Source: Lodderomyces elongisporus (taxonomy: Eukaryota; Ascomycota; Pichiomycetes; Serinales; Debaryomycetaceae). Taken from it: a stretch of DNA of 64,000 bases. This document shows positions 42,353 through 52,732 of the stretch, in pieces. The position numbers were made by a program, and so were the translations under genes. The notes beneath the pieces are model-generated. The model had not been told where the DNA came from, made no database searches, and saw only the letters and a program-made list of their open reading frames with translations. Location: contig NC_083673.1 in assembly GCF_030384665.1 (NCBI RefSeq), positions 1,993,501 through 2,057,500 on the forward strand, in the 5' to 3' direction. Positions within the stretch are counted from its first letter, which is position 1; each line of letters begins with the position of its first letter.

Positions 42353-44170
42353 ATGAGCGAGAAGAATGTTTCCCCACATCTAGCCAATAGCTTTGCAACT
42401 CCTGCAGCGTATTCTGATTCAAAGTCACTGAAAACGCAATCTCAGCAACCAGAGAAACAAGAGCACACAGAGGAAAGACAACTGACAGTGTCAACTGCAA
42501 CTCCAACTGAATCAAGTGGTGTTTCGCCACAAACGAAAAACCAGCATCAAATATCCCAACACCACCCATCTCATAGCAACCATCACCAGCTCCACCACCA
42601 TCATCGTCATCACCACCCACAACAACAACAACAACAACAACACACCATTCCAAATCCGCATCATCATCATCATCACCACCACCATCATCTTCTTCATAAT
42701 CATCATCACCACCATCATCCAATTCAAAATCCACACCATCATCACCACCATACAATGTCAGACCCGCACCATCATCACCAGATGCATTCTTCTGCACAAC
42801 CTGCTGTTTACTCTTCTAAATCAGCTAATTCATCAGTGATTTCTTCCGTGAGTCCTCCTACTAACACCAGTAAAGAATCATCTACGAATCAAATGGAATT
42901 ACCAATATCCAATCTTGCGAGTTCAAAGCCCGTCTCGAGTGAAATGGCATTGAGTGTACTTGAGAAACAATCTCCAGTGGGCGTATCAAGAAAGAGAAAG
43001 GAGAGAATAATGAATAAGGAAAAGGGGAAAGAAAAAGAGAAGAAGAAAAAAAAGCAAAAATGTGGCTATCCTTCGCTCGATGTTGAACCAATTTATCAAT
43101 TAATTTTGGAAACTTGTCCCCATCGCCGGTTTCTTGGTCTGATTATCTATAACCCGACTACCACATGGGAGACACTCCAAACGGAGACACTTTATGGTCT
43201 TGAGCCTGAGTTGCAACAAAGGTTTCAAGAGATCAAGCAAGTATATATACAACGGGAAAGTGCTTTGAAGAATGACGGGGCTTCCATTGATGCGGGTTTG
43301 CCAGTACTGCTGATACTGCAAACCAGGTATATTCCTTGTATACCACCATTACCGTTGCAGTATATAAACTCTGTCGTTGAGATTATTGTGCCATTTCGTC
43401 ACATTATATGGTTTAAGCAGGATATGAGGAATGAAATAGTGCAAAGGAAGAGGCTAGTATGGGGTGGTGCTTCTGGGGTATATACTGATGATTCGGATAT
43501 CTTGTATGTTTTGATGCATATGGGATTCTTTAATCAAGATGAGAATGACGATGAAGGTGAGGAATTGGAAACAGAGATGGATCTAGGCGTGTGGAATAAA
43601 AATCAGAGGTACAAGAAAGAAGGGGAAGAGCAAAATTGTGGCGATAAAGTGATTAGACCAATGAATTTGTTGCGTGCTGGTAGCAACAACAACAACAACA
43701 AAGATGTGGGAGATGGTGAGATTAGCGGCATTGAAGAAATCATAGTAGAGGGGGATAAAAACGAGCGCAAATTAGGCAATGGTGAATGTATAGAGGATGA
43801 AGCAGTTGGAAATAATGATGAAAAAGGCACTAAATATCTTGAGCAGAGATGTATAGATAAAGGCGTGGTTGGAGATTTGTCGGTTGAGGTGCTTTTATTA
43901 CCACCACTACCGCAGTATTATGGTTATTTCCGAAATAGAATTAATTCTAGGTCGTGGAATGTTGATGATGAATGTGTTGCAAATCAGCATTCTGGGTTGA
44001 GTATGGCTGTATATAGTGTTAAATGGCTTAGTCGTGGGGCATTTGCAAGGTATCAACAGTTTGATAAATGGCATTTGAAGGAAAATGAGGCAAATATCAA
44101 AGACCAGGAGGAATTGATTAGAGTTCTGCAAGGATGGAAATTTGCACTGAAGAAGCAGTTGAAAAAGTAA
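42353..44170 (+). CDS. RXT3: Rpd3L histone deacetylase subunit Rxt3
   Basis: The 605-residue protein has a His/Gln-rich N-terminal region (about residues 70-150 with many runs of four to eleven His and a Gln run). A Lys/Glu block comes next (about 215-237). From about residue 245 lies the conserved Rxt3 domain, marked by VEPIYQLILETCPHRRFLG, VVEIIVPFRHI and LVWGGASGVYTDDSDILYVL. Rxt3 is a component of the large Rpd3 deacetylase complex that represses transcription. A long acidic insert (about 405-505, including Asn repeats) splits the domain, and the domain resumes with PLPQYYGYFRNRINSRSWN. The His tract comes from imperfect CAT/CAC repeats and is likely length-variable. Confidence 0.8.
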   Translation: MSEKNVSPHLANSFATPAAYSDSKSLKTQSQQPEKQEHTEERQLTVSTATPTESSGVSPQTKNQHQISQHHPSHSNHHQLHHHHRHHHPQQQQQQQHTIPNPHHHHHHHHHHLLHNHHHHHHPIQNPHHHHHHTMSDPHHHHQMHSSAQPAVYSSKSANSSVISSVSPPTNTSKESSTNQMELPISNLASSKPVSSEMALSVLEKQSPVGVSRKRKERIMNKEKGKEKEKKKKKQKCGYPSLDVEPIYQLILETCPHRRFLGLIIYNPTTTWETLQTETLYGLEPELQQRFQEIKQVYIQRESALKNDGASIDAGLPVLLILQTRYIPCIPPLPLQYINSVVEIIVPFRHIIWFKQDMRNEIVQRKRLVWGGASGVYTDDSDILYVLMHMGFFNQDENDDEGEELETEMDLGVWNKNQRYKKEGEEQNCGDKVIRPMNLLRAGSNNNNNKDVGDGEISGIEEIIVEGDKNERKLGNGECIEDEAVGNNDEKGTKYLEQRCIDKGVVGDLSVEVLLLPPLPQYYGYFRNRINSRSWNVDDECVANQHSGLSMAVYSVKWLSRGAFARYQQFDKWHLKENEANIKDQEELIRVLQGWKFALKKQLKK

Positions 44171-44659
44171 TGATTAGGACGACATTGAGCATGTAGACAA
44201 GAAATAGGAAATAAATGTTTTAAAAACAAAAAAACAAGAAAATTGAAATAAAATAAAGAAAACAGAAAAGTGTTTACAAGTACTACTTACAGTCTTGTTG
44301 TTATGTTTAGTATAGGACCTTTTGTAGATTATATTGCGTCAACCTCGTTTATTTGTAAATAGCTTTATCCAGAGAAAAAGAGAGAGAAAGACTGTGTGTG
44401 TGTGTATGGGGGGGGGGGGGGAACGGAGGTGGCGGTGGAAGGAGAGAGGAAGAAAAATGCGCTACAAAGGGAAAACCAACAAATTTTTTTTCTTAACATT
44501 TTTCTTAACATTTTCTTAGCTCGTCTCAAAATATAAAAGAGAAATCCAACCATAACAACTTCATTTTCCAAAAGCTTTGGTATAAGTATATATACAGATC
44601 CCTTTGCTCTCACCAGACTCAACTTTAGCTCTATCTCACTTTTGTTGTTGTAGATGTTG

Positions 44660-44703
44660 TCTATTGTCTATTGTCTATTGTCTCTATTGTATCTATTGTC
44701 TAT
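44660..44703. repeat. TCTATTG heptanucleotide repeat
   Basis: About six units of TCTATTG, with two imperfect ones, lie in the long intergenic region before the DUF4050 gene. Confidence 0.85.
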
Positions 44704-44985
44704 GAATTTGTGTACATACGGTATTGTGTTATAAATATACACAACACATATTATCACCACACATTTTAATTTCAATTTTAATTTCTTTTTTTTTTTTAAT
44801 TTTCTTTGGGGCTCCTCCGTAATCGACTCATAAATAAAAAAAAATATTTTTTTTTCCTTGTTTTGTTTTGTATTACACACCAACACTTTGTAGTAATTTA
44901 ACTCCATTCTTTTTTTCTTGCCTTTCTTGCCTTTCTCCAACAAACCAACTGATTTATATTTGGCTTAGAAACCCACCCTTTATTC

Positions 44986-45025
44986 CTTACTTTACTTTAC
45001 TTTACTTTACTTTACTTTACTTTAC
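44986..45025. repeat. TTTAC pentanucleotide repeat
   Basis: Seven perfect TTTAC units are preceded by a partial one. The repeat lies about 440-480 bases upstream of the DUF4050 gene. Confidence 0.9.
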
Positions 45026-45239
45026 CTTGGTTGCCACACCATTCAATGTCTATTCATTAGCCCATTTGGTTTTAACAACACTAACAACAGAGGTTATATT
45101 CCGTCTCATCTACGCTTTTAGCAACTGTCACTACTCAGTTCCCTACTTCCTAATATACTCACACTACTCCATACCCTTTAAGCTCCTCCAGAGGTCCTTT
45201 AAATTATCTGTGTGCTTTGCTTTGTTCTTTATTGTTTTT

Positions 45240-45242
<3 letters not shown>

Positions 45243-45272
<30 letters not shown>

Positions 45273-45290
45273 CTTCTTCTTCTTCTTCTT
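45243..45290. repeat. (CTT)n microsatellite
   Basis: About sixteen nearly perfect CTT units lie 180-220 bases upstream of the DUF4050 gene start. Confidence 0.9.
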
Positions 45291-45466
45291 TTAAATTTTT
45301 TTTAATTTTTTTTAATTTACAGTGTTTGTTTTTTTTTTTGGCCTGGTTTTCCTCCCACTCTCATTTTGTCAAACACACCTCCCAGCTAGTTTTTGTACCA
45401 ACACTAGATCCAACTCGCATAATAAACATTACAAGATAAACATACAACAAGAAAGAGATACAACCT

Positions 45467-45740
45467 ATGAGTAGCAAGGTTCAAAGTTATACAAATGAGC
45501 CAGTAAGTAACTTTACTAATACCACTACCACTACCACCAACACCACTACCACTACTACTCACAAACCCAAGAACTCGGCTTTCACCAGACTACGCAAGGC
45601 ACAATCAACACCAAAACTTCGAAATTATTCCCCATCACCAAGCAACCAATTTGTCATCCCATCATCAAAAAAGAAAAAAATAGCTGGAGCTGACCCTGAA
45701 CATTTAAGCACCAAACACAAACTAGCACTAGCACAAACAC

Positions 45741-45771
<31 letters not shown>

Positions 45772-46085
45772 TACAAATACAAATACAAATACAAAGAAAA
45801 GCATTACACTGTCGGCCCCAAATACAAGCAGCAACAAAAACTCTATTGGTTTCTTCAAGCGCATCTCCAACGAGTGGAACTCCTTTCTTCATAGACTAAA
45901 ATCAGTGTCGGAAGAAACATTCAACGATGAGCATATAGTTGACGACCTATTCACAGAATCAGACCTGGACGACCTTTCAACTTTAGATAAACTAATACGA
46001 AGCTCAAAAGGATACAACTCAACAGAAGAGAAGTTTTTACAAGACTATAAGAAATTCAAAAGCTTGGACAATATGTACGCTCACT

Positions 46086-46127
<42 letters not shown>

Positions 46128-46894
46128 CAATACACCAACCAAATTCAACTTTAAATGATATGGACTTGGGAAGCTCAACTACCATAGGCTCAGATCAAAC
46201 AAACTTGAAATTAAGACACACGCTACAGGATGTGATTAGACAACAAGCATCAAACTACCAATTTCAAAACATTGACGAAATAGACCTGGATGAGGAAGAG
46301 GAAGATGAGGAGGCAGAAGAAAGTGGAGACCAAGAAGATGCAGATGCAAGAGCGGCAGAATACAACGGATATAACGACGCATTAACTAACGAAGGAGCAT
46401 CTCCTGCTTCTGCTGCTGCTGCTGCTGCTGCTACCACTACATCATCATCAGCATCAGCATCATTATCGAATACACAAGAGATTATTTACCATGACATTGA
46501 CTTTGCATTGCTACGCAAGGAGTTTGAGGCTATGCTAGCATCAACAAATCCTAGCTCAGATTCAGACACAAATTCACGAACCACATCTGCAACAAGAGTG
46601 CCGCAGCAGCAATTGAACAACTCGATAAATGTGGGATCAACATTATGGGATTACAGGCGGCAGAAATGGCTACAACCCAAATATAGCACTAAGCGCATTA
46701 AGGAACGGATCGCCAAATCTTCAATCTCACACATTCCCAAAGAGTCGTTTCCAAAAATCTATGAGAATTTGGTGGACAAGAATAAAGCTCTCAAGTCAAA
46801 CAAAAAGTTGAATCTTGCCGACTTGATCAAAATCATCAATGCTGGTTGGATAGCTGAAGAACGATGGGAACGAGCGGCGCGCGGTTTAGCATAA
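45467..46894 (+). CDS. DUF4050 / Gag1-like clamp protein
   Basis: The conserved part of this 475-residue protein is at the C-terminus. IDFALLRKEFEAMLA (about 344-358) is followed by TLWDYRRQKWLQPK (about 391-404) and then IYENLVDKNKALKSNKKLNL and DLIKIINAGWIAEERWE, ending 10 residues before the stop. This pattern of a Trp-rich 'RR-KWL' block and a terminal 'GW..E.W' block is what I know from the DUF4050 family. The family includes fission-yeast Gag1, a regulator of TORC1; the S. cerevisiae members are uncharacterised. The rest is low complexity: a Thr run near 20-36, alternating Thr-His residues 90-103, an Asn run near 207-220, and acidic and Ala/Ser runs. The CACATA-type and AAC repeats encoding these are likely polymorphic. 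Confidence 0.6.
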
Positions 46895-47096
46895 TATAAT
46901 GTAAAGTTTTGAGTATATAAATGTACATATATGTATACATATATACATATGATTAAGAAAAAAAAAAGATGTTGAGGGGGGGGGAGCAGGGGTTGGGAAA
47001 AAGTTAGTTTCACAGTAATATGGCCAATGATTAAAAAAATAGTTGGATACAATAGTAAGTGGCACAACAGTAGTTGGTATAATTTTATCTGGTATC

Positions 47097-47621
47097 TCAT
47101 TGAATGTTTTTCAATGTCTGCTCCAAGATTCGCAAGTCTTGATCGATTAACTCGCATCGCCTTTGTAGTGTATCGATATGATTTGTATGTTTTCGTTTGC
47201 TTCTATTATTATTATTATAATTATTATTATTATGATGATTGTTCTCTCTATTCGAATATTGTGCAGACCCTTTTGGATCCACCTTACTCGCTTCTTGTCT
47301 CCCACCATGACTATTCAACTTGCCTTTACATTTATCAACATATTGTTCCAATCGCACCTTCAGTTTCTCCAATAAATAGCAATTCTCGGCAAATTCGCCC
47401 ATCAAAAACTGATCGATATCGTCATTCAACTGATGCATCGTGGTGATCTTGTCCAAAAGAGGTGACTGTGTGGTTCCTGCCTGTGTGGATTCAGAATTCG
47501 TAGCTATGAGTTGAGATGCTAAAGATTGGAGTTGATGTGAAAGGACTTGAGAGGTGCGTAGGTCTGTTTGTTGTTGCGTCTTGGCTTGTTGAAGAATCGT
47601 AGTGTGTGGTGTTGACGTCAT
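47097..47621 (-). CDS. unrecognised small coiled-coil protein
   Basis: I do not firmly recognise this 174-residue protein. The true start is the ATG at 47621 (MTSTPHTTILQQAK), since the frame extends upstream only from a TTG. Residues 1-45 are Gln/Thr-rich. A predicted helical segment (DDIDQFLMGEFAENCYLLEK, about 74-93) and a terminal helix (HIDTLQRRCELIDQDLRILE, about 148-167) flank an Asn/His-rich insert. The two-helix layout with a Leu-rich heptad pattern recalls small BLOC-1/Kxd1-type subunits of endosomal complexes, especially the 'GE..E...LLEKL' segment of BLOC1S2. That is a guess from pattern only. It is convergent with the DUF4050 gene, 202 bases apart. Confidence 0.5.
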   Translation of the reverse strand: MTSTPHTTILQQAKTQQQTDLRTSQVLSHQLQSLASQLIATNSESTQAGTTQSPLLDKITTMHQLNDDIDQFLMGEFAENCYLLEKLKVRLEQYVDKCKGKLNSHGGRQEASKVDPKGSAQYSNRENNHHNNNNYNNNNRSKRKHTNHIDTLQRRCELIDQDLRILEQTLKNIQ

Positions 47622-48159
47622 CTTAGACGTGTTTGTCGAGAAAAGAGTGGAGAATTTGAACAAAGACAATTATCAATAGCCTAGGTTGTGTAAGACAAAG
47701 TTGATAAAATAGGTCGATTAATGTGGTGAAATTAATGTATGATAGTCGAGTTTGTGTTAGGAACGAGCTTCACTGTAGTAATTTGTTTTAAGTGCGAACT
47801 TTATTCTACTTGAGGGGTAAGTTCAAGGTTCTACCTGAATCAAGAGCGCAACAAGGGGAGAAAGTTTTGTATGGGTGTAAAAGTGTAGTAGTAATATAGT
47901 AGTAGTGGTATTAGTAGTAGAAGTAGTAGTAGTAGTAATAGTAGTGGTATTAGTAGTAGTATTAGTAGTAGTAGTAGTATTATTAGTATTATTAGCAGTG
48001 TGGTATAGGATGGGGTAGTCATGTTTACTAGGCTTATATCTACTACAATCACCAAACTAGCAATTTGGAAAAAGTAAAGAGTAAAAAATGAAAGAAAAAG
48101 AAAAAAAAAAATGAAAATTCCAGTATATGTAATTAATTCATCAGTTGAACTTTTGTAGA
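47622..48159. other. intergenic with (TAG)n-type repeat
   Basis: This 538-base region is upstream of the small coiled-coil gene and downstream of the next minus-strand gene. It contains the long trinucleotide repeat at 47886-47998. Nothing else is recognised. Confidence 0.6.
47886..47998. repeat. (TAG/TAT)n trinucleotide repeat
   Basis: About 37 triplets of TAG with interspersed TAT, TGG and AGA variants lie about 265-375 bases upstream of the coiled-coil gene. This is one of the longest simple repeats in the window. Confidence 0.85.
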
Positions 48160-49323
48160 CTATGCTAAAATCAGGATTCGGATTCTACTTTCGTATGACT
48201 CGGGAAATGCAACTCTAAAGACATCTTTTTTGTCCTTTTTTATTACATCAAGTAGACTTTGCTCATAACATTTACGTGTATCCGAACCCTCGTCGCCTAC
48301 ATCTTGTATGGGGATCCAAAACTCAAACCTTTCCATTGTTTGTGGAGACAGCTCGACTAGTTTTGTAATGTCAACGTCATCGATATTCATTGCCATGGCA
48401 GAGAGGTTGCCAAACATCTGCGCAAAACTTTGTTCAGAATCGATGCCTTTGTACACTTCCCCGGCATAAAGTGAGAAAAATTTGGTTGATTTGAGATCAA
48501 AAGAGTTGGAGATCCATTGAGTTTGAAATTGTTGCAGAGTTAGATGATTGTAACTTTCCTCTTGGTCTCCTTGTAGCAGTTTTTTGTAGATATTTTTCAA
48601 ATCGTTGATCACCAAATGACAATGATGCGTGATGGTAATAGGTTTGCTAATCTTTTTACTATAATTTTTCATAGTTTTTGACAGCAATGTTATATGTACA
48701 CCATTGAAGCAGCTGTAGCACCTATCACGCATATCCTTGAGAAGGACAGAATACATCTTGCTCAAGCTGGAATGGAAGAGCCTCACTTGAAACATATCAA
48801 TTCTATCAAAATTAACTTCACGCAATACAAGGAAATTCTCGCGAGGTATCATTTGCGTGAATGGTGCAAGCACAAGAAACATACTAGCACGATCGTATTG
48901 ATATGTATCCCAAAATTGCAACGCAATTGCATGTGAAAACTCTAGTTTACATTTGCTATTTGAAAAATAAGCAAGCAACTCGTTTCCTTCAAAAAAGAGG
49001 TGTCCTGCTTTGGCATCTGCAGGGGTTTCATCCCTGTTGCCAAAATAAATAAAAGCTTTAAACCCCTTTGAAGCTTCTCCGCAGCACTTGCAACAACCTT
49101 TTTCGTGCTGTGGCCATAGCCAAGGTTGTTCATCTTCAGGCATTTGTCTTGCTGGTTGAATTGCAGTTTCAAATTGAAGTACATTTCTGGCAAGACAACA
49201 AAGTCTTTGGTTTAATGGTAATGACTGGATCCATTTAAGACTTGTGTAGTTCAACGGTGCATATTCCGAGTAGACCCCGGGAATAATCAAATCAATGATA
49301 TCCAACGGTAGATTTCTGAGCAT
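48160..49323 (-). CDS. unrecognised protein, F-box-like N-terminus
   Basis: The 387-residue protein starts LRNLPLDIIDLIIPGVYSEY, which resembles the LP.(D/E)..... pattern of an F-box, but the motif is short and the match weak. A Cys cluster (GCCKCCGEA, about residues 75-83) might bind metal together with later Cys residues. The rest is mixed alpha/beta with no repeats, few low-complexity stretches and no membrane segments. That supports a genuine folded protein. It starts at the first ATG. I cannot name a function. If the F-box is real it could be an SCF substrate adaptor. Confidence 0.55.
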   Translation of the reverse strand: MLRNLPLDIIDLIIPGVYSEYAPLNYTSLKWIQSLPLNQRLCCLARNVLQFETAIQPARQMPEDEQPWLWPQHEKGCCKCCGEASKGFKAFIYFGNRDETPADAKAGHLFFEGNELLAYFSNSKCKLEFSHAIALQFWDTYQYDRASMFLVLAPFTQMIPRENFLVLREVNFDRIDMFQVRLFHSSLSKMYSVLLKDMRDRCYSCFNGVHITLLSKTMKNYSKKISKPITITHHCHLVINDLKNIYKKLLQGDQEESYNHLTLQQFQTQWISNSFDLKSTKFFSLYAGEVYKGIDSEQSFAQMFGNLSAMAMNIDDVDITKLVELSPQTMERFEFWIPIQDVGDEGSDTRKCYEQSLLDVIKKDKKDVFRVAFPESYESRIRILILA

Positions 49324-50649
49324 TTCCGACCCAATCTTTACCTACTTATATATATATATGTATATATATATTTAAAAAGGGCAGCAAACACTTTATGGAT
49401 ATTGTTTATCTAATTAGTCCTTGACTTTGCTTTTTTTTCTGTCGAATGATTTGACTGGACTCGAGGCAGATGAACATGAAGCTAAACCTGCTGAAGCTGT
49501 GCTTCTCTTTATATATTTCTGTATATATAAATATATATATATATATATCAGTTTGTGTGCATTTATCTATCCACAGTTCTAAGGACCCGCACACCACGAT
49601 GGTTATGCATATTAACTTAAGTGATAAGAAGTTACCAATGTGGTGGTTATTATTGTTGCAAAAAAAGACAATCAGAGAAAGGAGAGAATGAATAGGAAAA
49701 AGAAAAAGAGTATACAGTCAAACAGAAATACTATTGTTGAATTTCATCTTTACCAACTTTCCACCCATCTTTTTTTTGTCTCCCCATTTGTTGTTGTTTG
49801 ACCTTCTCTTTTATTAATTTTTTGAAGATGAAATTTAACCACTAGGGTTGGGCATCACAAGACTCTAAGAACAAAAAGGAGAGGAGAGAAGAGGAAAAAA
49901 TACAATGAATCAAAACAAATAATATAAATAAGGTGTATGTATATTTTTCTCGTCATATTTCTATCATATTTCTGCAATATAAATTAACTTCTGGAGTTGT
50001 ATGTTGAATGATAGTTGCAATGTTTGTATGAGATGTAATTTGGTTACTTGTAAAAAGATGTTCATTTTAAAAAGAGAAAATCAAATTCCTTTGGAACCGC
50101 GATTGTTGTTGACTTTCTTAAAATATTGACAAGCTGTATAGTTTAGCTGTCTATTATGTGGTTCAATTTGCACTTATATAAATTAAAATCACGTGACAAA
50201 AGAAGAAATATGGAATAATAGATTTATGTAAACAGAAAAATAAGAAAAAAAAAGAGAAAGAAATGGATAGACTGCAAGAAGAAGAAGAAGAAGATGATGA
50301 TGATGATGAACTTTATTGTTCTTCTTCAACCGTTGCAAAGATTTGGCATATTCTAATTTTGCTCTTTTCTTTTCTTTTCTTTTCTTTTGGCGATGCTCCA
50401 TATTCTGGTATTCCGCTTTTCGCGCTTAGTTGACGTTAGTGGCAGATGGAGGAAGAGCAAAGCCGCTAAAAAAATAATAAACAAGATGCGGCATCTTCAA
50501 CTTTCCAATCCACTAACTTCAACTGACACCAGAGCTGAGTACAAAAAAAAAAACACACTAGGGAAGGTGGAGAAGACGAGTCAGCAACATTCACACATGT
50601 CCAATTGGCATCAAAAGTGCTAGCTAGAGATAAGGATACACAGCACATT

Positions 50650-50685
<36 letters not shown>

Positions 50686-50882
50686 GTTCACGACCACACA
50701 CTCTCAACACACACACACACATATATATACTTTCTCTTTCTCATATATATACATATACTAATTTAAATTCATTGTTTCACAATTGGTATTAACAATTCAG
50801 TTCAAACTCATAGCCTCAAAAAAGAAAGAAAAAGAAAAAGAAACACCAAGTTCCATTTAGAAGTCATTAAAACTCAATCGAT
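49324..50882. other. 1.56-kb divergent intergenic region
   Basis: This region separates the F-box-like gene (minus) and the acetyltransferase gene (plus). It has (TA)n tracts near 49346-49372, 49527-49549 and 50652-50684, GAA/GAT repeats near 50279-50310, TTTTC repeats near 50368-50388 and an E-box TCACGTGA at 50189-50196. No gene or RNA is recognised. Confidence 0.6.
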
Positions 50883-51548
50883 ATGTCTCCAATTTCAACT
50901 TGTGCCAAGATGCCCGCTGCTCTAACAGCTAATACTACTCCCACAAAGAATGGCTTTAAAGATCATGGATGTGAGTTGGTCCGGTTAACTGACCGTGACA
51001 TCATTGAGTTCACCAGGCACAAAAACAGTCAAGCTTGGAAAGGCGCATTGTCGGCAGCAGACTATGTCTTGCGTGAGACTGTATTGAGCAAATCTCAAAT
51101 GATCTCTAGCCACCCAGGCTCTTTGCTTGTGTTCTTATTGAGATCAAAAAAAGATCAAACTCCGTTTTGCTCGATTGAGTTATTGGTGCGTGAAGCATGG
51201 AAGTACCATCTTTCAAAGGATGAGAAAACTGTCCAGAGAAAGGATATTTTGAGTGGTTGCATTGGTGGAGTGTATACACACCCAGAACACCGAGGGAATG
51301 GGTATCCAAGAATTATGGTTGACGAATTAAAAAAATATGTTGAGCAAAACAATGTATTGGGAAAAGATGGGTTTTTGTTTCTTTACTCAGAAATTGGCGA
51401 ATACTATGCCAAAAACGGGTTTAAATCTTTTGGTGTTGACTTGATAAAGATTTCTTTAGACAATGTCACCGGCTGTGATGAACCAACAAGAAAAGATACT
51501 GATCTCAACTCCGATATTACGACCACCACCAACACAACCACCACCACC

Positions 51549-51581
<33 letters not shown>

Positions 51582-52265
51582 GCTACCACCGCCGAATTTA
51601 TCAAGTACCACAATTTTGAAGCATTAATGGGATTATACGAGACAAAATTGGATAATGAGATCAGGTCTCAGGTCATGGCCGATGGGAAAGCAAGAGTCAC
51701 TGTTGTTCCTTCTTCCAATATAATCGACTGGTTTCATCTTCGTGCAAAATTCGTCACCTACAAACTATTTCCGCCATTCAAATCATCTTTGTCTTTGTCA
51801 GAATCTCAATTGGATTTTGCAACAGAATCCTATGATACAATTAGATCTGCACTAGAACATACTCAGCCTTACACTTTTGGTATCCAATTGAAGAACACCA
51901 ACAATGAGATTATTGGTTTTGCAATTTGGACCATTGATTGGACAAATGCAGAGTCCAACAAGGCTACTTTACTCAAAGCAGTTTCTTTCGACAATGATCC
52001 CACCATAGTTGAGAAATTGATTACATCAACATTGCGTCATTTGAAAACAAACAAGATCCATGGTGTTGCTACTAAAGACTGTACTATTTGGGAGTCCGAG
52101 ATTGCTAAAGAGGTGAAGAATTACCTTGTGAAAACGTTTGATGCGCAAACAGGCATTGAGAACGGTTCAAGATCTGCTGGTTTGATGATTGATGAAGAAG
52201 AAGATGCTTTGCTTAAACTGGGAGACCTTTTATGGGAAGAGAATACTAAGCTACCATGGTTTTAA
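50883..52265 (+). CDS. GNAT acetyltransferase, Lyc1-like
   Basis: The 460-residue protein has an N-terminal GNAT-type core. VRLTDRDIIEFTRHKNSQAW begins the domain at about residue 24, the acetyl-CoA loop region is GGVYTHPEHRGNGYPRIMVD at about 128-147, and FLYSEIGEYYAKNGFKSFGV covers motif B at about 168-187. Overall it resembles the Lyc1 family of lysine N6-acetyltransferases, known from lysine catabolism in Yarrowia and conserved in Candida. A run of Thr at about residues 214-237, from ACC/ACT repeats, separates this core from a second half (EFIKYHNFEALMGLYETKLD onward) that probably forms the substrate side. The start is the first ATG (MSPISTC); residue 9 is an alternative. The substrate cannot be read from sequence. 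Confidence 0.55.
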
Positions 52266-52732
52266 AAGGTTATATAGAGTAGAAGAATAATGTTGTTTTT
52301 CCTTTTAATATTTAAAAACAAAATTTCAAAAAATCCCTTCTGGTAACGCTTTTTGTTGTTATTTGTTATTATTTGTTAATATTTGTTAATGTTTATGTAT
52401 ATATATATGTATGTATATATATCTATATATATATATATAATCCTATGTGGATTGCGGCATTGTGTGCAATACATGTAGCCTAAAAAGTTTGTGCCGGGGT
52501 AAACTTTACCGCGCACATAAAAGTAGCTGCGAATGTGAGGGATGGAGTGGTGTAAAGATTGTAGAGAAGCTGAGGAAAAGAGTGTGCAAAAGAGTCAGAT
52601 TGAAAAGATGCATCTCATATCCAGTCCCAAGTTATACCAAGTTTCTCATAGACTAAAATACCACAACAACAACAATTTTAACTATATATTTAAACTGATC
52701 TATACAACCAGCAATTAACTTCGTACTTCAAA
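52266..52732. other. intergenic, PET127 upstream region
   Basis: This 467-base region has T/A-rich repeats (about 52395-52440) followed by about 220 bases of less AT-rich sequence with the palindrome GGTAAACTTTACC at 52497-52509, inside a CGG-N11-CCG arrangement. An open frame of about 70 codons without ATG overlaps it (see findings). Confidence 0.5.

Larger units (their letters stand above)
44171..45466. other. 1.3-kb intergenic region, repeat-rich
   Basis: This region is upstream of the DUF4050 gene. It contains a run of 14 G (44408-44421), a TCTATTG repeat (44660-44703), a TTTAC repeat (44986-45025), a (CTT)n tract (45243-45290) and poly-T/A tracts. ORFs across it are repeat artefacts. 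Confidence 0.6.

Noticed and set aside
42288..42797. 169-codon minus-strand ORF rich in Asp and Val
   Set aside because: It is the antisense of the His/Gln repeat region of RXT3. Its composition is dictated by the repeat and has no domain character.
46530..46811. Alternative-frame ORFs over the DUF4050 gene
   Set aside because: The main frame carries the conserved C-terminal blocks; the others are shadows.
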